In this document: in pieces, positions 1 through 4,634 of the stretch
Position numbering within the stretch: position 1 is the stretch's first letter
Layout: every line of letters begins with the position of its first letter
DNA from: Rickettsia typhi
Lineage (GTDB): Bacteria > Pseudomonadota > Alphaproteobacteria > Rickettsiales > UBA1997
Reading direction: 5' to 3'
Assembly: GCA_945874115.1 (NCBI GenBank)
Contig: CAMCFD010000066.1
Span: forward strand, 1 to 8,015
DNA length: 8,015 nt
Position numbers and translations under genes: made by a program
The notes under the pieces: generated by a model
The model's input: the letters and a program-made list of their open reading frames with translations, nothing else
Databases searched by the model: none
Told to the model about the DNA's origin: nothing

Positions 1-884
1 GCGAAGCGAACCACGACATCTTGGCCTGAAGAAATGCCTCCCAAAACGCCACCAGAATGGTTTGAAGAGAATTCGATTCTGTCATTATTATTCCACATTT
101 CATCAGAAAGTTCTGATCCTCTTTTGCTTGCGGCTTCAAGCCCCACGCCAATTTCAACCGATTTCACGGCGTTAATTCCCATCATGGCTGAAGCAAGTCT
201 TGCATCAAGTTTGTCATAAATTGGCTCGCCCAAACCAACAGGAACATTGCGCGCGACTACTTCGATCACGGCGCCGACAGAATCACCTTTTTTGCGAATT
301 TCGGTTAAATAATCGGCAAATTCAAGCGCAGCTTTTTTGTCAGGACAGAAAAAGTCATTCTTATTAATCTCGCTAAAATCAAGGTTTGCGCGGTCAATTT
401 TCTTTTCGCCAATTTGCGTTAAATAGCCAAAAATCTCGATATTTTCTTTCGCAATAATTTTTCGCGCAATTGCTCCCGCCGCGACTCTCATCGCAGTTTC
501 GCGCGCCGAAGATCTTCCGCCGCCGCGATAATCGCGAATTCCATATTTTTGAAAATAAGTATAATCGGCGTGAGAAGGACGAAACTTGTCTTTAATTTCA
601 GAATAATCTTGGCTTTTTTGGTCTTCGTTAAAAATTAACATCGCGATTGGCGTGCCCGTGGTTTTTCCTTCAAATACGCCAGAAAAAATTTCGACTTTGT
701 CGCCTTCTTGTCGCTGTGTCGTAAATTTCGATTGTCCGGGTTTGCGTTTATCAAGATGTTGTTGAATGTCATCTTCACACAAATCGATTAATGACGGACA
801 GCCATCAACCACACAGCCAATTGCTTTTCCATGACTTTCACCAAAAGTTGTAAAACTAAATTTTCGCCCAAATTTATTGCTCAT
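1..884 (-). CDS. aroC: Chorismate synthase, 3' end cut by the window edge
   Basis: Chorismate synthase converts 5-enolpyruvylshikimate-3-phosphate to chorismate, the last common step of the shikimate pathway, in the cytoplasm with reduced FMN. Translating the minus strand from the ATG at 884 gives 294 uninterrupted residues up to the window edge. The N-terminus has the family signature FGESHGKAIGCVVDGCPS, followed by RPSHADYTY and KYGIRDYRGGGRSSARETAMRVAAGAIARK, and later GVLGGISSGQDVVVRFA. These are the conserved FMN- and substrate-binding segments. The family is usually about 360 residues, so roughly 65 C-terminal residues lie outside the window. The start lies 3 bases after the stop of the lptC-like gene, with no clear Shine-Dalgarno site, which suggests translation in a shared folB-lptC-aroC transcript. 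No frameshift or missing motif was seen. The identification is very secure. Confidence 0.96.
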   Translation of the reverse strand, partial: MSNKFGRKFSFTTFGESHGKAIGCVVDGCPSLIDLCEDDIQQHLDKRKPGQSKFTTQRQEGDKVEIFSGVFEGKTTGTPIAMLIFNEDQKSQDYSEIKDKFRPSHADYTYFQKYGIRDYRGGGRSSARETAMRVAAGAIARKIIAKENIEIFGYLTQIGEKKIDRANLDFSEINKNDFFCPDKKAALEFADYLTEIRKKGDSVGAVIEVVARNVPVGLGEPIYDKLDARLASAMMGINAVKSVEIGVGLEAASKRGSELSDEMWNNNDRIEFSSNHSGGVLGGISSGQDVVVRF

Positions 885-887
885 AAA

Positions 888-1310
888 TTATTCTTTATTG
901 TTTAAAATTAGAACCGGATTTTTTGAAAAAATCAAATGATCGCCACTTTCGTCAATTTGAAGCTCGCCAGACGTTATGTTTCCAATGTCGCCAACCGCGA
1001 AAACATCGAACAAAGTCACTTCTTCGTTATTTTTATGAGCCGCTCTTTTTGCTTCAATTTCATAAATTTGCGTGTCGTTATATTGAAAGCGAATTTTGGG
1101 GTTAATCATGATTTTTTCACTCTCGAAATTTTGCGGATTTTTTTTATAATCAGCAACCAACTTAAACTTTTTATTGCTTTTGTTCAGTGCGTAAAAAACA
1201 TAAGTTAAAACTCCGAAAACTATAAAAAAATATGAAGTAATCGTCAAAATTTTTTTAATTTTGAGGTGCAAGTCAATTCTTTTTAATATGTTTAGAGTTT
1301 GTAAATCCAT
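888..1310 (-). CDS. lptC: LptC-like LPS-export protein, membrane-anchored
   Basis: The 140-residue product has a basic N-terminus, one hydrophobic segment at about residues 21-41 and a polar domain that would lie in the periplasm. Residues 67-90 (IMINPKIRFQYNDTQIYEIEAKRA) resemble the LptC pattern of 'NP.f...d..g..Y.v.A..A', followed by short beta-strand-like runs (VTLFDVFAVGD, SGELQIDESGDHLIF, NPVLILNN). LptC is the bitopic inner-membrane protein that passes LPS from LptBFG to LptA. It is shorter than the E. coli protein (191 residues), and no lptA or lptB lies beside it within the window, so the assignment rests on the motif alone. The ATG at 1310 is preferred over an in-frame upstream start at 1352 because it overlaps the folB stop codon by one base (TAATG), a usual arrangement for translational coupling. 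It could instead be another small bitopic protein of LptC-like fold. Confidence 0.66.
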   Translation of the reverse strand: MDLQTLNILKRIDLHLKIKKILTITSYFFIVFGVLTYVFYALNKSNKKFKLVADYKKNPQNFESEKIMINPKIRFQYNDTQIYEIEAKRAAHKNNEEVTLFDVFAVGDIGNITSGELQIDESGDHLIFSKNPVLILNNKE

Positions 1311-1657
1311 TATCTTTCTTCGGTTAAAATTATTGAAAAAGAATCGACGCATTCTACAACTCCAACCTTATCAAGCTCTAATGTGCATTTTGAAACTTTT
1401 TCGTTTTGCATAATTAATTGCAAAATTTCTTGCGCCAAGCCTTCAATTAATTGAAATTTTTTACTTGCTACTAAAGCTTTAATCTGTTTAATTATAACAT
1501 CGTAATCGATTGTATCTTTTATGTCATTGCTAAATTTTGCTTTGTCAAAATCGGTGTGAATCTGGGCGTTTATGATAATTTCGCGATCAAAATTTTGCTC
1601 GAAATCATAAATTCCAATTATTGTTTTAAGCCTAAGATTTTTGATTTTAATAATCAT
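1310..1657 (-). CDS. folB: Dihydroneopterin aldolase family protein
   Basis: FolB cleaves 7,8-dihydroneopterin to 6-hydroxymethyl-7,8-dihydropterin and glycolaldehyde in folate synthesis, acting as a cytoplasmic oligomer. The 115-residue product has normal length for the family and its typical layout: IKIKNLRLKTIIGIYDFEQ at the start, TIDYDVIIKQIKALV near residues 49-63, and KKFQLIEGLAQEI near 66-78. Residues that match the family's functional positions are Glu20, Tyr52, Glu72 and Lys97 (in DKVGVV, where many homologues have KPGA). The replacement of the usual KPGA by KVGV is a small deviation. The ATG at 1657 is chosen; an upstream in-frame TTG at 1663 would add only two residues. A possible promoter on the minus strand has TTGATA (1700-1695), a 17-base spacer and TTTTAT (1677-1672), which would leave an almost leaderless mRNA. 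This is the first gene of the folB-lptC-aroC cluster. Confidence 0.88.
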   Translation of the reverse strand: MIIKIKNLRLKTIIGIYDFEQNFDREIIINAQIHTDFDKAKFSNDIKDTIDYDVIIKQIKALVASKKFQLIEGLAQEILQLIMQNEKVSKCTLELDKVGVVECVDSFSIILTEER

Positions 1658-1712
1658 ACACAAAATGGAAAATAAAATTATTTCAATAAAAAAATATCAA
1701 AAAAATAAAAAA

Positions 1713-1718
1713 AAGGAG
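1713..1718 (+). promoter_or_regulatory. Strong ribosome binding site of the thioredoxin-like gene
   Basis: AAGGAG stands 6 bases before the ATG at 1725, in otherwise almost pure A/T sequence. It decides the start of the thioredoxin-like gene in favour of 1725 over the upstream in-frame ATG at 1665. Most other genes in the window lack so clear a site. Confidence 0.8.
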
Positions 1719-1724
1719 CTAAAA

Positions 1725-2279
1725 ATGTTGCTATTAATTATTTTATTTTCGCTAATATCTGCAATTTTAGTGTGGAATTTTTATGTTGAAAAGAAATCCC
1801 ATCTCGACATAGAAATTCCGCAATCGCAAAACATATTTTATAACAATCAAAAACCAATTGCAAGCACAACTGCTCAAATTTCTTCAGAATTCGAGCAAAG
1901 TGATTCAAGGCCGATTTTGCTATATCTCTACACAAGTTGGTGTGGTGTTTGCAAGAAAAATTTTGCCACAATTAACGAAGTTGCGCGCGAATTTCAAAAC
2001 ACCGAATTGAAGGTTGTTTCTATCGCAATTGATCGCGATATGACTGAAGAAAAATTGGCGCAATATTTAAATTCTTTGGGCAATTTTTATTTTGAACCGA
2101 GATTTTTGGCTTATAAAGAAGGTTTCGTCGAATTTTTAGCGCAAAAAGATATTAATTATCGCGGCGTTATTCCGTTTACGGCTTTAATTTCGCGCGATGG
2201 AAAAGTTGTGATGAAATATAACGGCGTAAAAAAATTGCATTATTTAAGATCGAAAATTATTCAAGAAATGTATAAATAA
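1725..2279 (+). CDS. Membrane-anchored thioredoxin-like (TlpA/DsbE-type) protein
   Basis: The 184-residue product starts with a hydrophobic segment (residues 1-20, MLLLIILFSLISAILVWNFY) that should act as an uncleaved membrane anchor or signal. A polar linker and a thioredoxin-fold domain from about residue 63 to the end follow. The active site is WCGVC (Trp72, Cys73, Cys76), after the strand PILLYLYTS. The cis-proline loop is GVIPFTALI (Pro150), followed by the usual SRDGKVV hairpin. Such TlpA/DsbE/ResA-like proteins act as periplasmic thiol-disulfide reductants, for example in cytochrome c or envelope protein maturation; no cytochrome genes lie nearby, so the substrate is unknown. The start at 1725 is chosen because AAGGAG (1713-1718) precedes it by 6 bases. 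An in-frame ATG at 1665 would add 20 lysine-rich residues and has no such site. It is divergent from folB and convergent with glpX. Confidence 0.87.
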   Translation: MLLLIILFSLISAILVWNFYVEKKSHLDIEIPQSQNIFYNNQKPIASTTAQISSEFEQSDSRPILLYLYTSWCGVCKKNFATINEVAREFQNTELKVVSIAIDRDMTEEKLAQYLNSLGNFYFEPRFLAYKEGFVEFLAQKDINYRGVIPFTALISRDGKVVMKYNGVKKLHYLRSKIIQEMYK

Positions 2280-2285
2280 AAGTAG

Positions 2286-2412
2286 GAATTGGGTTTCGCT
2301 GCTAAAGATTCCCGCCTTCGCGGGAATGACAAGATGCGTTTTGATCGTAAACACCCAGACAATGTCATCCTCGCGAAGGCGGGAATCTAAAAAGCCACGC
2401 AGACCCGATTCT
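2286..2412. repeat. REP/REPIN-like inverted pair of palindromes
   Basis: Two 26-base units, 2306-2331 and 2363-2388, are inverted copies of each other matching at 24 of 26 positions. Each unit is itself a hairpin: the left copy folds as ATTCCCGC, loop CTTC, GCGGGAAT, and the right copy carries one mismatch and one wobble in the same stem. The similarity extends outward in weaker form: GAATTGGGT near the left end pairs with GAATCGGGT near the right end on the opposite strand, giving arms of about 45 bases around a 31-base centre. The core is of the widespread REP type (GTCATTCCCGCG...GCGGGAATC, recalled from memory as common in many proteobacteria). The element fills the gap between two convergent genes and may also act as a transcription stop in both directions, although no long T-run follows the hairpins. 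Mobility by a RAYT transposase is only inferred from the family. Confidence 0.78.
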
Positions 2413-2464
2413 CATTTTGAATGAAATAACAACAATACAAAAATCCGAAAAAATAATTCCCAAA

Positions 2465-3418
2465 CTAAAACAATTCTGAAGTTGTTTTTATAACTTTTTT
2501 AGATGCGAAATCCATCAAAAGCGAGCTAACATAAATTCGGCCATTTGACTTTTTTACGCCGTTTAACATATAGCCGTCAGTCACGCCGGCGCAGGCGAAA
2601 ATCACATTTCCTTTTGCCATGTCGAACTCACGATATTTTTTATTCAAGTCTTTAATTCCCATTTTTTTGGCACGCTCAATTTGTTTTTTATTGTCGTGAA
2701 AAATTAAGCGACCCATCATTTGTCCGCCAAAAACTTTAAGCGCCGATGCCGCCAAAACGCCTTCTGGTGCACCACCCGTGCCCATATAAATATCGACTCT
2801 CGTATCAGCAGAAGAGCACGCAATCACGCCAGCAACGTCTCCGTCGCCAATCAAGCGAACTCGGCCTCCGGCTTCGCGCACTTTCGCAATTAATTCTTCG
2901 TGGCGATCGCGCTTTAAAATCATTGTCGTAAGGTCGCTAATGTCGCATTTTTTGGCCTTCGCGAGGTTTTTTAAGTTAGTTTTAACCGAATTGTCAAGGT
3001 CGACAATGCCTTCGGGCAGGCCGGCTCCAACTGCAATTTTTTCCATATAAACATCAGGCGCATGAAGAAATCCGCCATCATTGGTGAAGGCAATCACCGC
3101 AAGCGAGCTTTCTGCCGCTTCGGCGCAAATCGTGGTTCCTTCAAGTGGGTCAAGTGCAATGTCAACTTTGGGTGCATTTTTCTTAATGCCAACTTTTTCA
3201 CCAATATAAAGCATCGGCGCTTCGTCGCGTTCGCCTTCGCCAATAACAATCGTGCCGTCAATGCTCATTTTGTTAAGATTGTCGCGCATAGATTCAACCG
3301 CCGCCGCGTCAGCCGCCATATTGTCTCCCTTGCCAATCCAGTCATAACAAGCGATTGCCGCTTTTTCAACGACCGAAATAATATCAGAAGAAAGGTGCGA
3401 AATTGATTCTTTTGTCAT
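2465..3418 (-). CDS. glpX: Fructose-1,6-bisphosphatase class II
   Basis: GlpX hydrolyses fructose-1,6-bisphosphate to fructose-6-phosphate, the committed step of gluconeogenesis, in the cytoplasm with divalent metal. The 317-residue product matches the family through its length. Key segments in order are EKAAIACYDWIGKGDNMAAD (18-37), IVIGEGERDEAPMLYIGEKVG (57-77), IALDPLEGT (87-95), APDVYMEKIAVG (120-131), RLIGDGDVAGVIA (188-200) and GTGGAPEGV (213-221). The metal and phosphate ligands expected of the inositol-phosphatase fold are present: Asp32 and Asp37, Glu61, Asp90, Glu93, Thr95, Tyr124 and Glu219. The ATG at 3418 aligns with typical GlpX N-termini; an ATG at 3460 and a TTG at 3469 are in frame but would add residues unlike the family. 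No strong promoter was seen; TTGATT (3514-3509) with GAAAAT (3491-3486) at 17 bases is weak. The rpmG terminator lies upstream, so glpX is probably transcribed alone. Confidence 0.95.
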   Translation of the reverse strand: MTKESISHLSSDIISVVEKAAIACYDWIGKGDNMAADAAAVESMRDNLNKMSIDGTIVIGEGERDEAPMLYIGEKVGIKKNAPKVDIALDPLEGTTICAEAAESSLAVIAFTNDGGFLHAPDVYMEKIAVGAGLPEGIVDLDNSVKTNLKNLAKAKKCDISDLTTMILKRDRHEELIAKVREAGGRVRLIGDGDVAGVIACSSADTRVDIYMGTGGAPEGVLAASALKVFGGQMMGRLIFHDNKKQIERAKKMGIKDLNKKYREFDMAKGNVIFACAGVTDGYMLNGVKKSNGRIYVSSLLMDFASKKVIKTTSELF

Positions 3419-3558
3419 TTTTATTTGTGTTTTTTGGTTTTGAACTAGAAAACTCTGCATTGTCGGCAAAAGCCGTCATCGCGATATTTTCACAGATTTG
3501 AAGACAATAATCAAGAAAAAAGTGGAAATTTATGGAAATGGTATAAATAATAGACACA

Positions 3559-3595
3559 AAAAAACCGCTCAAAATCAGATTTTGAGCGGTTTTTT
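3559..3595 (-). terminator. Intrinsic terminator of rpmG, symmetrical
   Basis: A perfect 10-base-pair stem CCGCTCAAAA (3565-3574) pairs with TTTTGAGCGG (3580-3589) around a five-base loop TCAGA. It is flanked by six or more A on the left and six T on the right. Read on the minus strand it follows the rpmG stop codon by about 24 bases and ends in a T-run, as a Rho-independent terminator should. Because the flanks are complementary, it would also work on the plus strand, though no plus-strand gene lies just before it. It separates rpmG from glpX. Confidence 0.92.
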
Positions 3596-3618
3596 AAAAT
3601 ATTCTAAAACAAAGCTAA

Positions 3619-3813
3619 TTAGCTTGAAAGTTTTTGTTCTTTAAAATCAACATGTTTTCTGACAACTGGGTCATATTTTGAAAACACCATTTTTTCTTGT
3701 TTTTGTTTAGGATTGCGACGTGCAAGATAGAAAAATCCAGTGTCTGCAGTGCTCACCATTTTAAACAAAACCGAGCTTCTTTTAGATTTTGATGCTTTTG
3801 GTTTTCCAGCCAT
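3619..3813 (-). CDS. rpmG: 50S ribosomal protein L33
   Basis: The 64-residue product is L33 of the large ribosomal subunit, near the E site. After a basic N-terminal extension (MAGKPKASKSKRSS) it shows the family pattern VLFKMVSTADTGFFYLARRNPKQKQEKMVFSKYDPVVRKHVDFKEQKL; the block KYDPVVRKHV is diagnostic. It has no cysteines, so it is the zinc-free (C-minus) form. L33 is commonly about 50-55 residues, so the extension makes this copy slightly long. The start ATG at 3813 has no Shine-Dalgarno site. The gene stands alone between its own promoter, a long structured leader and a strong terminator, so its expression is probably controlled independently of its neighbours. Confidence 0.95.
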   Translation of the reverse strand: MAGKPKASKSKRSSVLFKMVSTADTGFFYLARRNPKQKQEKMVFSKYDPVVRKHVDFKEQKLSS

Positions 3814-3835
3814 ATTCGTATAAATTAAAATTTAA

Positions 3836-3929
3836 GGTAATTATTCTTGAATAATTACCGGGGTTCCCCACAATGTGGGGCGGCGTTAATACGCCGAACA
3901 ATGGTGAGTCTAATCTCATACTCGTTGTT
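3836..3929 (-). ncRNA. Candidate structured 5' leader (or small RNA) of rpmG
   Basis: Read on the minus strand, four hairpins follow one another. The first (3929-3897) pairs AACAA with TTGTT and GAGT with ACTC, with a small bulge. The second (3896-3881) is CGGCGT, loop ATTA, ACGCCG. The third (3880-3866) pairs CCCCACA with TGTGGGG. The fourth (3859-3836) is an 11-base-pair stem of GGTAATTATTC and its complement with a two-base loop. The first three abut with no spacer bases. A further GGGG-AACCCC overlap (3869-3860) could compete with the third hairpin. GC content is locally higher than in the flanks, no reading frame here looks coding, and a putative promoter lies just upstream. No known RNA family was recognised; tRNA and tmRNA signatures are absent. 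It could be an L33 autoregulatory leader or an independent small RNA. Confidence 0.45.
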
Positions 3930-3963
3930 ATGGGATGTCTACCAAATATTAATATAAGTCGCA

Positions 3964-3991
3964 ATTGTAAATGAAAAAAAATATTTTTCAA
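3964..3991 (-). promoter_or_regulatory. Putative sigma-70 promoter of rpmG and its leader
   Basis: On the minus strand TTGAAA (3991-3986) and TACAAT (3969-3964) are separated by 16 bases. Initiation would fall near 3957 and give a leader of about 145 bases before the rpmG ATG, which would include all four hairpins. The surroundings are very A/T-rich, so chance matches are possible. Confidence 0.5.
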
Positions 3992-4056
3992 GTGTTTTTT
4001 TAAAAACAATCAAAATTGCGACAATTTGAGTAAAAAATTTGCAAAAATCGGCAAGA

Positions 4057-4578
4057 TTATGATTTTACTTCGTTCAGCTTCTTTTCGCCTTTAAAGCCAG
4101 CGGCAACGCCAGTTCTCGACACTCCTTCAAGGCCGATAACTGAGAGTTTTTCTAACACTTCGTCGATTGTTTCTGAGGTTCCGATTATTTCAAAAACGAT
4201 TGAGTTTCCTGAAATATCGACGATGTGAGTGCGATATTTGTCGGCGATTTTGATGGCTTCGTCGCGTTTTTCTTCGTCGCCAATTATTTTCACTAAAGCC
4301 AGTTCGCGCTCGATATAGCCTTGTTCTTTGGTCAATTCGACTGCGCGATAAACGGGCACAATTTTGTTTAATAATTTACAGATTAAATCAATTGTTTTGC
4401 TGGTTCCAAAGGTTGTGATTGTAATGCGCGAAAGCTTTTTGTCTTTTGAAATTGGCGCAACATTTAGTGATTCAATGTTATAGCCGCGCGCTGAAAAAAG
4501 CTCGACTATGCGGGCAAGGGCGCCGAATTCATTGTCGACTAAAATTGCGATTACGTGTTTTTTTATTGCGTCTGTCAT
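4057..4578 (-). CDS. ilvH: Acetohydroxyacid synthase, small regulatory subunit
   Basis: This subunit activates the IlvB/IlvI catalytic subunit and confers feedback inhibition by branched-chain amino acids. The 173-residue product has normal length. An N-terminal ACT domain (about residues 7-80) begins HVIAILVDNEFGALARIVELFSARGYNIESLNVAP, closely matching E. coli IlvH. A C-terminal domain (about 85-165) includes ERELALVKI, HIVDISGNSIVFEIIGT and SRTGVAAGFKG. The Asn and Gly of DNEFG and the Asn of RGYNIESL correspond to positions where changes make E. coli IlvH valine-insensitive; all are retained, so valine inhibition is likely (inference). It follows ilvB on the same strand after 56 bases containing a hairpin. 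Its ATG at 4578 has no clear Shine-Dalgarno site. No obvious intrinsic terminator follows it. Confidence 0.95.
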   Translation of the reverse strand: MTDAIKKHVIAILVDNEFGALARIVELFSARGYNIESLNVAPISKDKKLSRITITTFGTSKTIDLICKLLNKIVPVYRAVELTKEQGYIERELALVKIIGDEEKRDEAIKIADKYRTHIVDISGNSIVFEIIGTSETIDEVLEKLSVIGLEGVSRTGVAAGFKGEKKLNEVKS

Positions 4579-4593
4579 AAATTTATCAAAATT

Positions 4594-4629
4594 GAGTCAC
4601 GAAAGCTTAAAAGAAAGCCTTCGCGAGTC
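4594..4629 (-). repeat. Intercistronic hairpin between ilvB and ilvH
   Basis: The two arms, 4594-4608 and 4615-4629, are each 15 bases long around a 6-base loop. In the RNA 14 of 15 positions can pair, two of them as G-U wobbles, with one C-C mismatch. There is no T-run on the minus strand after it, so it is not a typical terminator. It may stabilise the upstream message or tune the ilvB:ilvH ratio. One arm contains GCCTTCGCGAG, reminiscent of the REP-like core at 2306-2388, so it may be a decayed copy. Confidence 0.55.
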
Positions 4630-4634
4630 TTGTT

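Noticed and set aside
936..1208. A 90-codon plus-strand frame with hydrophobic runs.
   Set aside because: It is antisense to the lptC-like gene and has no ribosome binding site or family resemblance.
2306..2388. The pair of inverted GC-rich units considered as a CRISPR array.
   Set aside because: There are only two copies, in opposite orientation, each self-palindromic, with no further repeats or cas genes.
3062..3406. A 114-codon plus-strand frame.
   Set aside because: It lies wholly inside glpX on the opposite strand; its composition reflects the antisense of glpX codons.
3836..3960. A possible tRNA or tmRNA in the structured region before rpmG.
   Set aside because: No T-loop GTTCGANTC-type sequence, no acceptor stem closing the region and no CCA end were found on either strand.
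3782..4009. A 75-codon minus-strand frame overlapping the rpmG start and leader.
   Set aside because: It overlaps rpmG in another frame, has no resemblance to a known protein, and covers sequence better explained by hairpins.
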